A stretch of DNA of 64,000 nt from Coptis chinensis (taxonomy: Eukaryota; Streptophyta; Magnoliopsida; Ranunculales; Ranunculaceae), in assembly GCA_015680905.1 (NCBI GenBank), contig CM027381.1, positions 70,607,501 to 70,671,500 on the forward strand. Direction: 5' to 3'. A program made the translations under genes and the position numbers. Each line of letters opens with the position of its first letter. Within the stretch, counting starts at the first letter, position 1. The notes under the pieces were generated by a model. That model saw only the letters and a program-made list of their open reading frames with translations. It was not told the DNA's origin and did not search any database. This document shows positions 11,125 to 20,652 of this stretch, piece after piece.

Positions 11125-12054
11125 GGGGCTATTTGTTTTTTTGGGTTAAGTTATAAGAGGGTCTTATAAGACCATGTGTTATAAGAGGGTCTTATAAGAT
11201 GGTCTTATAAAGTGGTTTGTTTTTAATTTTAAGTTCCTCTTATAAGCACTTGTAAAAATAGAAAAAACAAATACATGACATCTTATAGATGGTTATTTGA
11301 CAAATATAACCCTACTTTACATCACATTTAACTTGAATATATTAATTTGAAATAAACGTATAGTTTGATTTTCGGTTTCAAATCAATTTTGATAATTAGA
11401 ATATCAATTTTAGGAAACTACCTTAATTGGCGGTGGTAGTGGTAGTGGTCTTAATAGCACGGTGGTGGTGGTAGTGGAGGTGATGATATTGGTTTTAATA
11501 GCATGGTGATAGTGGTGGTAGTAGAAGTAGTGGATATCTTAATAGCACGGTGGTGGTGGTGGTGATAGTGGAGGTGATGATATTGGTCTTAATAATACGG
11601 TGGTAGTGGTGGTGGTGGTGGTTTTAATAGCACAGTGGTAGTGGTGATAGTCTTAATAGTTCGATGGTAGTGGTGGTGGAGGTAATAATGGTGGTGGTAG
11701 TGGTGGTGGTGACAGTGGCGGCAGTGGTGGTGGTGGTGGTGGTAGTCGGTGGTGGTTAGAGTAATGGAGTTATTTGAAAAATAAGATAATGAAAATGGAA
11801 GAAGAGATAAATGAAATTTGAAAGTATATGGATGGGGTGTTTGAGTTATTTTTCAAATTATAAGACTTATAGAATTGAAGTAGATCTAATTTTGAATGCT
11901 TATAGAATTGGAGCTCTTTATAAGACATTTATAATAGAATGCCTCTTATAAGAGGCAAAAAACAAACAAAAAAAATGTCCAAAATCACTTGGCCACATCT
12001 TATAAGAGGTTATAAGACCTCAAGGTCTTATAAGAGGCAAAAACAAATGGCCCC
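11125..12054. mobile_element. Non-autonomous PIF/Harbinger-type element with internal GGT minisatellite
   Basis: Terminal inverted repeats GGGGCTATTTGTTTTT (left) and the complement of GGGGCCATTTGTTTTT (right) are flanked by TAA (11122-11124 and 12055-12057), the 3-bp target typical of PIF/Harbinger. The subterminal regions carry many copies of CTTATAAGA in both orientations (11160-11210, 11920-12040), as expected for transposase-binding subterminal repeats. The centre (11420-11755) is a (GGTGGTAGT)-type minisatellite. There is no transposase frame, so mobility would depend on a related autonomous element. At ~930 bp it is larger than a typical Tourist MITE. Confidence 0.75.
11425..11758 (+). 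repeat. GGT/GTG-rich minisatellite
   Basis: Imperfect units of about 45-60 bp combine CTTAATAGCACGGTGG or TTTTAATAGCATGGTG with runs of GGT, GTA and GAT triplets. There are about six to seven units. The array sits wholly inside the Harbinger-type element and probably expanded after, or together with, its spread. One strand is strongly G-rich with closely spaced GG pairs, so non-B structure is conceivable but not shown. Confidence 0.75.
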
Positions 12055-12057
12055 TAA

Positions 12058-12641
12058 GACTTTCAGCTGTCTATTATCATGCTTTTTTTTTTTGACGTCG
12101 CACGAATGGAGCTATACATGACTACATGAGCACCTACTTGATGATCAATGACGACAATGTGTCGGTCTCAAACGTGAAATAGTTAAATTAGGACAGCAAA
12201 ACGTGAAATTTTTTGTGAGCCGTGAGACTATGTTCTTCAATAAATTTCAGTTGTCCGAATTTCTCAGTAACTTTTTTCTCTCAATAATGATCTCTCAAAT
12301 TAAAATCTTTATCAATGTTTTGGACTCACCTACATAATATTATTTGTTCCGTCCATGAAGGTGACGTATAACATTCGTATTAATTCAAACGAGATACCGC
12401 TGTGAGCCTTTGACCTCTCAGTTTTGTTTAGAGGATTAAAGGGTGAACCATTTTCAAGTGTTGCAGTGATGCTGTATATACCGAAACTTTGACAAGTCAA
12501 AAACTCGAAAATTCTAGAGAAATGTCAGTACTTGTGGAGATACTCCATCCGGTGGTATATATGACACGTTTCTCTTTACATATTCCTGAAAACATTGTTA
12601 GGATTTTGGCGTTTCCAAAGAACAATACATACATTTGAAGT

Positions 12642-12678
<37 letters not shown>

Positions 12679-12773
12679 CCTGTTAACACATTTGAAGTTG
12701 AGGTAAATACTCAAATGGCTGGTGATTTTTCATGTGTGATTCTTCGTGGTAACAAACCTAGGGTGTAGGGTGG
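12058..12773. other. Upstream spacer of the 12939 gene
   Basis: No gene is seen. The main feature is the 34-base poly(T) insertion described separately. The rest is AT-rich single-copy-looking DNA and probably includes the promoter of the gene starting at 12939. Confidence 0.5.
12631..12701 (-). mobile_element. Poly(A)-tail insertion with 14-bp target duplication
   Basis: ACATTTGAAGTTGA at 12631-12644 is repeated exactly at 12688-12701. Between the copies lie 34 consecutive T residues (12645-12678) and only 9 further bases (CCTGTTAAC). This is the footprint of target-primed reverse transcription: a minus-strand poly(A) tail attached to an almost completely 5'-truncated LINE- or SINE-type copy, with a target duplication of typical length. 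It lies ~240 bp upstream of the start codon of the intact gene. Confidence 0.65.
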
Positions 12774-12852
12774 CACGTGCAACTTTCATTACCAATCCTT
12801 ATTCATCGCCCCAGCCCCCCACCTAACTTATTTGCTAAAAAAAAGTATATAT
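12774..12852 (+). promoter_or_regulatory. G-box and TATA-like motif of the 12939 gene
   Basis: A perfect CACGTG G-box lies at 12774-12779, and TATATAT at 12846-12852 is placed ~90 bp before the start codon. A transcription start around 12875-12885 would give a short purine-rich leader (AGAGAGGAGAGAGAG) directly before the ATG. G-boxes bind bZIP and bHLH factors in plants. That this copy is functional is inference from position. Confidence 0.5.
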
Positions 12853-12938
12853 GTAACGAACTCTATTTATTCTCACCTGTCTACGTGAGATTCTTGCAAG
12901 AGAGAAAAACAAATCTCCCAGAAAGAGAGGAGAGAGAG

Positions 12939-13370
12939 ATGGAGGGAGTCTCTGCAAGTTCATGGAGAAGAAAAAAAGGGTATGAGAGACTAGACGGATC
13001 CGGTCGACGACGTAAAATCCCAGTGGTGGAACTAGGCGCATTGGGTTCATCTCAAAAAAGAAGGTTCAGCTGGAAAGTAAAAATTAAACCAAAGCTACGT
13101 TTCTTCCATTTATGCTCTCCTAAGAAATTTCTTACAAGACTTAGAGATGGTTATGTTAATATGATGTTAGGATTTGCTAATTCAAGAGTTTTCACCAATG
13201 GCTTTGGTTATAATGGTAATGAGACCATTGATAATGGTCTTAGAAGGGCCCCAGTTAAGGAGTATGATGAAAGATTGCTCATTGAGATCTATAAAGCGTT
13301 GATGGCCCAAGGACAATTGGTATCTCGTGATGCTTTCAAACCGGCGGACGGGATCGTATGTCGTTCTTAA
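12939..13370 (+). CDS. Small basic plant-specific protein of unknown function
   Basis: A 143-codon single-exon gene. The start is the ATG at 12939, inside a purine-rich leader; the frame is open further upstream but the conserved-looking protein begins MEGVSASSWRRKKGYERL. It shows an Arg/Lys-rich N-terminal third with RRRKIPVVELG, a basic KVKIKPKLRFFHLCSPKKF stretch, then LRDGYVNMMLGFANSRVF, a Gly/Asn linker, and a C-terminal acidic helix-like VKEYDERLLIEIYKALMAQGQ ending near VCRS. This layout matches a family of uncharacterised plant proteins of ~130-160 residues with an MEGVS start and KEYDE...EIYK C-terminus; the resemblance is from memory. No membrane segment or signal peptide is seen. 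It is the only clearly intact gene in the window. Confidence 0.85.
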   Translation: MEGVSASSWRRKKGYERLDGSGRRRKIPVVELGALGSSQKRRFSWKVKIKPKLRFFHLCSPKKFLTRLRDGYVNMMLGFANSRVFTNGFGYNGNETIDNGLRRAPVKEYDERLLIEIYKALMAQGQLVSRDAFKPADGIVCRS

Positions 13371-14610
13371 GGCCACTTTTTATGTTTTCCCAATTTTCTG
13401 GGAACAGCTTCTTTCTCTTAAGTTTGTGCTCTCCCTAAGTAGTAGAGTCCGGTTTTGCTGTCCTAAAATACTGTGTCATAGTTGTCCAGACTCTGTATTG
13501 TCGGTTTCAACATTTGTGTGTAAATCTCGAGATATTATATAAGTGGTTGTGATCTATTTTGGATAGTTGGACAGCAAATTTTGAGACAGCATAACTCAGT
13601 TCGTAATCTGTATGTGTAAATTACTTTGGAACAATTAAGAATGAAACTTTGTTCGCAAATATTGCCATTTTCGGAGTAAATTACATTTGTTCCATACTTT
13701 CATTTGGGAATTGTTGCAAAACTGATAAACAGAAAGGGAAAAAATCAATCAATTAACTAATTAAGCATAGGTTTAATATGAAAAATGCTATTAGCCACTA
13801 TTGCTTGCATCTTGTTACGTACATTGAGTGATGGGAATATGGGATATTGCTAAACACTGGCTTCCTTTTTCAGAACATATAACTCGCACACATAAAAGTT
13901 TTTTCCAGCCGTAAAAACAGCAATATTGCACAGGCAATGTGCAATCGATAGGTCACACAACCAACCAAAAATTTTATACTAACAATTCGATAAATTAGAA
14001 ATTTTGAAAATATATAAATTAAGACTATAGAATATTTTGAATTTTTTTTTTAACATATGGAAAACAGGAAATACACAAAAAGACAAAAAAAAGTGACGAA
14101 GGGCACGAACGGTTTAACCAGCGTCTCCTCACGCCCATATATATATACTAGCCACTGTGGACGTGGACTCCACTGAGTTTTTTAAAAAAAAATTATAACT
14201 ATTAAATTACTATTTTATCCCTAAAAATAACAAAAAAAAACAGAAAATTGCCAAATTGCCCCTGGGACGTACACCACCCCCACATTTTTCTATATATTAA
14301 AAATATTTTATCACTCAAACAGAACGAAAAAAAAATGGAAAATTACCAAATTGCTCCTGAGACATTCACCAAAACACTGTTACTCAATCCCCACATTTTT
14401 CTATATATTAAAGATAGGTAGAATAGATATAGCTGTAGTATCTAAATAATGTTTTTAAAGTAGGCTTAGGTTTATGTATATATTGACGGTCCAATAGCAT
14501 ATGGTAGCTGTATTGTGTATGACATTCTACAAAAATTGAAGGTATTCAACTCAACCCGGCCTACTTGGGTATTCGGCTGCATATAGTTCACCGCAAGTCA
14601 TCGACCATCG
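13371..14610. other. 3' flank of the gene and AT-rich spacer
   Basis: The likely 3' UTR follows the stop at 13370, with possible AATGAA-type polyadenylation signals near 13640. A diverged duplication occurs at ~14245-14310 and ~14335-14420: both copies contain CCAAATTGCYCCTG and end CCCCACATTTTTCTATATATTAAA. No gene is seen. Confidence 0.5.
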
Positions 14611-15421
14611 TTACTCCAGTCATAGAACAAAATATCGCAATACGGTGAAATATCGACTCCTGAAAGTACGATATATATCGGGATATTTCCCTTTCTTTGT
14701 CGATATTTAACACTGCATGATCTGTAAATTTTGACCATATGTTAACGATATACTAATAAATATCAATATTATCGCGATATTGACCATATGTTAACGATAT
14801 ACTGATAAATAGAAACGAGGGTTTCAAACTTCCAATCCATTGAAGAAATCATGAATAACAATTCCATATTTTCTTCCATGTTACAAGTTGAAGACATACC
14901 ATGGACACGCACCCCAAATCAAAATTGATTCTACTTTCTCCCTCTTTTCATATAAAAATGTCATCACCATAAAACCATCTCAATTTTCTTCTTTGATTTC
15001 ACTTCATAGTCTTCCATCTTACATCTCTTTTCCTTGAAACAAGTATTAAAAATGAGAAAAAAGAAAGGAGGAAGATGAGCTATAGAAGAAGAAGTTTTTT
15101 TTTATCTAAAAAACTCTTTTCTAGATAGTAGAGCCTAAAAAAACGACCTAGTTGTAACTTTCTCTCGCAATAAAACATAGTGGGCAATTTCCCAGGTCTT
15201 GTTATCAGTTAACAAAGTCAACATATCGTGGATATTTTGAATTTAGTAGGTTATCGCGAATTTATCGTGATATATCCATATTTATCGACGATATTTACAG
15301 TTTTTACATGAGATAATATCTTTGACATATCCTCGACAGAATCATATCTTTTCTTAAATACTCAATAAATATCGCAATATATCGTGATATATCGCGATAT
15401 TTTGTACTATGACTCTAGTAA
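14611..15421. mobile_element. Non-autonomous TIR element rich in TATCG motifs
   Basis: The left end TTACTCCAGTCATAGAACAAA and the right end, whose complement begins TTACTAGAGTCATAGTACAA, are inverted repeats continuing into AATATCGCRATA. Both subterminal zones are crowded with ATATCG/CGATAT palindromes (14629-14780 and 15225-15400), while the centre is ordinary AT-rich sequence. No target duplication could be identified, and no transposase frame exists. Superfamily is unknown. The dense palindromes may be transposase-binding subterminal repeats. Confidence 0.65.
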
Positions 15422-15591
15422 TGAGTCCCCACTCCCAACTGTTGTGCATCCAAATTTGCTGCTGAAACTTTTAGCTTGTGCTGATTCTTGATTGTTCACA
15501 TCAACGAATAATCAACAGTGTGTAATCGCATGTGACCAAAAATAATCATCTATCTTGTGTAATTTCATTTTGTTTGGGCACAGATTAGAGT
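15422..15591. other. Short spacer between two TIR elements
   Basis: AT-rich sequence with no gene or repeat recognised. Confidence 0.4.
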
Positions 15592-15600
15592 ATTTTATTA

Positions 15601-16320
15601 GAGTAATTCTACGTAGACAGGCATTTTGGCCTAGTTTAGTGACTGGCTGACTTGTCTGGCAATTTTCTACTATTCTCTAAAATCCACTACTCAAACAAAG
15701 AAAACAAAATTATTCTACTACCCTTCTTATTCCCAATTTCTCATCTAATAATGTTTTAGAGCTTCTAGAGTATGCGGGATGTATGGGTGTCTTATATCTT
15801 GATTGCAATACATTTTAGAGCAATACATGCGCACCCTTGCTTGATGAGTGGCCGGATGTGAGAGTACATCTGTTAGATTTTGCAATAATGTTTTATACCC
15901 TTAGACTCTGTAAATTGAAATTCTTTATTACTAAAGAACATAAAATTAGAAGAAAATTTTATTTGAGAATTGAGTTTGTTAGAAAAGAAGATTCCAAAAA
16001 TTTATTAATGAAAAAGGGTTTTCACAAGTTTTGCACTTGTAAAGAGATTTTGTCTCCAACCAAAACATAAAGATACCATCTTCTATTTTTTTTTTTTTAA
16101 AAAAAAAAACTAAAAATTAGTCTTGTTCAGTGTTCACAAGTGGAAAAGAGTTGGGAATCAATATTACCTAATACCTACAATTACAAAAGAAGGGATTAGG
16201 GCTATTTTGGGTTTTTAATTTTTTTGTTATGTGAAAAAGATGTTAAAGAATTAGAAATAACTTGCCACATCATCCATATCACTAAACCAGGCCAAAAATA
16301 ATGCTGCCCTAGAATTATTG
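15601..16320. mobile_element. Mutator-type non-autonomous element (MULE-MITE)
   Basis: A perfect 9-bp target duplication, ATTTTATTA, flanks the element (15592-15600 and 16321-16329), the length diagnostic of Mutator-like transposons. The termini are long imperfect inverted repeats of about 65 bp: the left has GTAATTCTACGTAGACAGGC then TTTTGGCCTAGTTTAGTGA, and the complement of the right has ATAATTCTAGGGCAGC then TTTTTGGCCTGGTTTAGTGA. A 77-codon frame at 15837-16070 and a T(13)A(11) palindrome lie in the middle. The frame has no recognised domain and is Lys/Phe-rich, as expected from AT-rich DNA, so it is not called as a gene. Confidence 0.8.
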
Positions 16321-16329
16321 ATTTTATTA

Positions 16330-17032
16330 AGTGCTGAAAATGCTTACTTCGTGCTTGGTTTAAACTTTAAAGTCTTTAAACTATTCTTGTAATTACAAAA
16401 CTACAAATGTAAATTAGAATTGTGAGTGGAAATAGCATGTGTGTTAGCGCCAATATCAAAGAAGTACATGTGAAGAACGGGTCCAAAGGAAACAAAATAT
16501 CGCTCATCTTACGGCGGGTATCACTGAGTCTGAGATCAATTATTGTGCAGCTCATTGCTTACCTCTTGGAAAAGAATCCAAGATACTTGAAGGCTGTTTC
16601 ACCACATAAAATGTATGTAACTCCAAACCCCTCTTCCTCTCAGCCGTCTCCCCCTCCTAGATCCCTTTTATTTGGTCTCTTTTGACTTTTTGAGCCACTT
16701 CGTGACCCTTCTAATCTCACAGTTCAATATATCGACACGTGTCTATTCTATTTAGTTTTTGCTGTTGTACTCCTGTGCCATTCAATCTTAGTATCCACCA
16801 AGCCCAATTGCCATTTTAGGGTAAAACTCCCTAAACTAGATGAATATGTTGAACGTGGGGGACGACTGAGATTGGGATTATGAGACTGGACTTTGGAGAG
16901 CTGCTTGTCATGGGCAAATATCGTCAACCTGATATTCCAGCCCGAATGTCGTAACTAACTCGAGATATCGATATGACTGTCGGTATCTTGTACATAAGTT
17001 TGTGTTATAGGAACAAGCGGGAAAATGAAGGA
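16330..17032. other. Spacer left of E1; may include the left part of the E3 LTR
   Basis: No gene is supported; an 87-codon frame at 16422-16685 resembles nothing known. Removing E1 and one copy of its AAGGA duplication joins 17032 directly to 42693, and an E3 primer-binding site follows at 43009. Part of this stretch may therefore be the 5' LTR of E3. Candidate LTR starts such as TGTTGAACG near 16849 cannot be confirmed because the other E3 LTR is outside the window. Confidence 0.4.
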
Positions 17033-17572
17033 TGTAGTGGCCCAATAATGAGAGGTGGACTAGGTCAACATGATAAGGAATATGATGTAATATAATAGGG
17101 GAAGTTGAGGAGTATGGATTCGTGACTGCGGAACCCTATACTGTGGACGTGGCATAGGTACGACGAAAAGAGAGACCGAGGGATGGAAATACAGGTAGAC
17201 GAACCAGATGAAGTGGAGAAGGGGTATAAAAAGAAGAGAATGGAGAGAAGAAAAGAGGAGGCCGCACAATAAAAAAAGAGAGAGGAGAGAAAGAAAAAGA
17301 GATAGAGAGAAAGACTAGTTCTAGATGAGTTTTTAGCTCTTCGGTTCTTATTTGTAGTACGGCGAAAAAAGGGACCGAGGGATGGAAAGACAGGTGGACG
17401 AACCAGATGAAGTGGAGAAGGGGTATAAAAAGAAGCGGATGGAGAGAAGAAAAGAGGAGGCCGCACAATAAAAAAAGAGAGAGGAGAGAAAGAAAAAGAG
17501 ATAGAGAGAAAGACTAGTTATAGATGAGCTTTTAGCTATTCGATTCTTACTTGTAGTTTTTAGGTTTATACA
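17033..17572 (+). repeat. 5' LTR of E1 with 200-bp internal tandem duplication
   Basis: The LTR starts TGTAGTGGCCCAATAATG and ends TTTAGGTTTATACA. Bases ~17158-17357 are duplicated in tandem at ~17358-17557 (period 200, few differences). Each copy holds a TATAAAAA box (17225-17232, 17424-17431) and a purine-rich AAAGAGAGAGGAGAG stretch. The 3' LTR has a single copy. Overlapping long ORFs on the minus strand here are products of the purine-rich duplication, not genes. Confidence 0.9.
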
Positions 17573-17574
17573 TT

Positions 17575-17592
17575 TGGCGTCGTCTATGGGGA
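17575..17592 (+). promoter_or_regulatory. Primer-binding site of E1
   Basis: TGGCGTCGTCTATGGGGA begins two bases after the LTR end. It resembles the TGGCGCCGT-type sites complementary to the 3' end of plant tRNA-Asp, with some mismatches. The tRNA identity is inferred from memory of the consensus. Confidence 0.65.
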
Positions 17593-17616
17593 CCAAAGAG
17601 ATTGTATAAGGTAGAA

Positions 17617-19158
17617 ATGGCACCGAAAGTGAAGAGAGGGGTAGGCAGACCAATGAGGGCAGTGGTGCAAGAGCCAACACTAGAGGTGGTGATTGATGAG
17701 GAGGGAGATCAAGAGGAGGAGCAGGAAACAGAAGAGACCCGACTTATGCGATAGGAGATCGTGAGATTGAGAGAGGAGAATGACGAATTGAGGAGGGGAA
17801 AAAAAAAGAGTGGAGGAAGAAGAAGTAGGTGAGGAGTTTGACGATGAGGAGGGTGGGCTGAACCTTGTCGAAAACCCGGTGGCTGGCTTGACCATGGAAC
17901 AAGTCCAGGAGATGATAGACAATGATAGAGAAGTGAATTGGCAGCAGGCAAAGGGTCGTGAGGGAGCAGCTAACCAAGTGGTAGCCAGACTGAATCACAA
18001 TCCATTAGTGGACAACATCTGGGCGTCGGAGGTGCCGAAGCGTTTCAAACAACCTAGGTTCAAAAGATATGATGGCAAAGGAGACCCGGCGGACCACATT
18101 CATCATTTCCGACAACAGATGCCTCTTTGGCAAGAGGCTCGATATGATAGACTGCGGTGTATGATGTTCCCGGCCAGTCTGAAAGGAGGGGCGTCGCACT
18201 GGTATTACCGGTTGCCAGCGGGAAGCATAAGTAATTTTCAAGGGTTGGAACAGGCGTTTATAGATCACTTCATACACCAGAAAAAGCGAGTGGTGGATAT
18301 CCCGGCATTGTTCAATGTTCGACAAAGATCCGCAGAGTCAGTAAAGGAGTATCTGTGTCGATTCAAGGCCGAGACATCGAAGGTTGAAAATCTGGATGAG
18401 AGAACCGCAGTGATCGCATTTGAAAGGGGGTTGCAGCCAGGAATAGGAGTACACCAGTTTGTGGCGAAGAACGAGTTGCAACCTTGCATGAGCTATATCC
18501 GCGGGTGGAAAAATATATCAGGTATGAGGACACCATACAGAAGGAGTCTAAGAGATCAGGAAAAGCAGTGTTATCGTTGGAGAAAGACAGGGAACATCGA
18601 AGGGGGGAGGTGACCGAAAAGGGAGGCGGAGGGTATCGTGGATACCCCCCAAGGGCAGAAAGAAGCCGGGAGGGAATTCGAAGGGAGAACAGAGAAAGGA
18701 AGCCCTACCACGAGATAGAAGTGACACCGCTGAATGGACCCCTGAGCGAAATATTGCCATTGATTAAGAACTGGCAGGGATATGAAGGGCCGCGGAACAC
18801 ACCAATAGAACTACCTGATAAGCCTTTATGTGTATATTATCAGATACAGAATCATGAGACTGACGACTATTACGCACTAAAGTGGTTGGTTCAAAGATTG
18901 GTGGAAAAAGGGAGGATAGCGGAGTTTGTGAGGGGTGCACAGAATGAGGAGCGCTTGCCGTGCCAGGACCGAATACTGGGAACTATTAATGTGATTTTTA
19001 GTGGGGAGGTGCTAAGTCATAATGCTCATAGAGATAGAGTGAGGAGAACCGCGAGCATACAGCAGATCAATGACGGGACAGATAGGCCGCGACCAAGGGT
19101 AGGGTCAGCGAAGGACAGAGACAGGATTGCTTTAGCAGTGCGGACCTACGGGCAGTAG
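17617..19158 (+). pseudogene. gag: E1 gag
   Basis: The start MAPKVKRGVGRP lies 25 bp after the primer-binding site. The capsid core reads PKRFKQPRFKRYDGKGDPADH, then HWYYRLPAGSISNF and FNVRQRSAESVKEYLCRFK, the conserved Tat/Ogre-type retrotransposon gag. Breaks: a TAG at 17752, a frame change at the A-run near 17797-17806, and another near 18484-18520, where the correct frame (ELYPRVEKYIRYED) switches. The C-terminal zinc-knuckle-like stretch reads LCVYYQIQNHETDDYYALK; it keeps one Cys and the His, but the other Cys positions are Tyr or Gln. Gag would form the cytoplasmic particle; this copy cannot do so without frame correction. Confidence 0.88.
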
Positions 19159-19178
19159 ATTCTCCCCATGAAGATGCG

Positions 19179-19508
19179 TTGGTCATCACTGTAGCGATGG
19201 GCAATTACATGGTGAAGAGGGTGTTGATCAATTGTGGCATTGTAGTGGATTTGTTGTTTAAAGGAGCCTTGGAAGAAATGGGGATTGATCCTAAGCAATT
19301 GAGGACCCCGCGAACCAATTTATATGGGTTCAATAGGAGTATGACGGAGCCTATGGGGGAACTCTTATTGCCTGTAACCGCGTGCCTAGTGATGGTCTTC
19401 ACTCGGTTTATGGTGGTAGATTCTTCTTCTCAGTACAACGCGATTTTAGGGAGGCAGTGGATTCACGAGATGAAGGTTGTCCCGTCGACGTACTACCAAG
19501 TGATATGA
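19179..19508 (+). pseudogene. E1 aspartic protease domain with lost catalytic Asp
   Basis: The frame contains VKRVLINCGIVVDLLF where the family has a D-T/S-G catalytic motif (VLVDTGSSADILF-like); Asp is replaced by Asn and Thr/Ser by Cys. The second conserved element, YNAILGRQWIHEM, is intact and confirms the assignment. The protease normally cleaves the Gag-Pol polyprotein in the particle. The loss of the active-site Asp makes this copy catalytically dead. Confidence 0.85.
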
Positions 19509-19779
19509 TTTCCCACTCCGACGGGCATGTATGAAGTTCGCAGAGATTAGGTGACAGCCAATAACAATCATCGAGGTACGGTGAAATAGTTGGTTCGCAG
19601 ACCAGAATGAGAGAATCCAAACCCTAGGAAGAGGCAAGCATAGCAATTATAGTGTGCCTCTGGGGAGGGGGAGGAGGAGTCAGCAGTGGGTCCGAAGACG
19701 CTCGATGAGATTGAAGTAGTAAATGTTGGTGAGGGGGAGGAAGAGAGGTTCACGTCGGTAGGGTCCAGTTTGCCGGAGG

Positions 19780-20652
19780 AGTGGAAGAGTAAGTTAATAC
19801 AATTCTTGGCAGAAAACAAAGATGTGTTTGCGTAGGTAATCGAGGATGTTATGGGATTAGACCCAGAGTTCGCGTGTCATCGGTTACACATGAAGGAAGT
19901 TGCCAAGCCAGTGAGGCAAAGGATGCAGAGCATCAGACCAAAGTATGTGGAGGGCATTCGTGAAGGGCTCGGTTAAAAGGAGCTGGAATAATACAAGAAG
20001 TAGAATTCACAGATTGGCTGTCCAATGTGGTCGCGGTACCTAAAAAGAATGGCAAGGTTCATATGTGTGTCGATTTTACAGATGTGAATGTAGAGTGTCC
20101 GTAGAATAGCTATCCCATGCCGCGGGTGGATGAATTGGTGGATAGGACAGCATGATTTAATATTTTATCGTTCATGGATGCATCTACAGGGTATAACCAG
20201 GTCGCGATGTACAGACCGGATAAGGAGAAGACAACATTTGTCGTAGAAGGCAACACTTATTGCTATACAAGGATGTCATTTGGATTGAAGAATGTCAGAG
20301 CCACCTTCCAGAGGTTGGGAGAGAAAATGTTCGAAAGCAAGATTCGGAAGGGGATTGAAATATACATAGATGACATGGTGGAAAAAAGTATGTTTGAGGA
20401 GGAGCATTTAGAGGGCTTGAGAGAGACCTTTGAGATACTGCAAAAATACAATCTGAAGTTGAATCCAGAGAAATGCACATTTGGACTGACAATGGAAAAG
20501 TTCTTGGGCTACATTATGACTCACCGGGGAGTAGAGGCTAATCCCGAACAGATAAGAGCCTTGGTGGAGATGCTGTCACCACAGAATGTTAAGGAAGTGC
20601 AACGGCTTGCTAGTAGGATTGCGGCTTTGAATAGGTTCATTTCCAAGTCATC
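19780..20652 (+). pseudogene. E1 reverse transcriptase, interrupted by E2
   Basis: Recognisable segments: VVAVPKKNGKVHMCVDFTDVN, FMDASTGYNQV (first catalytic Asp), TRMSFGLKNVRATFQR, IEIYIDDMVEKS (YxDD catalytic pair intact) and EKCTFGLTMEKFLGYIMTHRG. Breaks include in-frame stops in the CCGTAGAATAGC region (~20101) and GCATGA (~20151-20154), plus a frame change near 19970. The domain runs on to LNRFISKS and is cut at 20652 by E2; the continuation resumes at 35802 with CRPLYRLLK. The catalytic residues survive, but the frame does not. Confidence 0.9.

Noticed and set aside
15837..16070. 77-codon ORF inside the Mutator-type MITE
   Set aside because: Lys/Phe-rich translation of AT-rich DNA, no transposase or host-gene motif, and no splice or promoter support.
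16422..16685. 87-codon ORF left of E1
   Set aside because: No recognisable domain; it may overlap the E3 LTR, and single-copy status cannot be judged from the window.
17060..17680. Several overlapping 69-133 codon minus-strand ORFs
   Set aside because: They lie antisense to the purine-rich, duplicated E1 LTR; Ser/Leu/Phe-rich composition and repetition with the 200-bp units show they are artefacts of low-complexity DNA.
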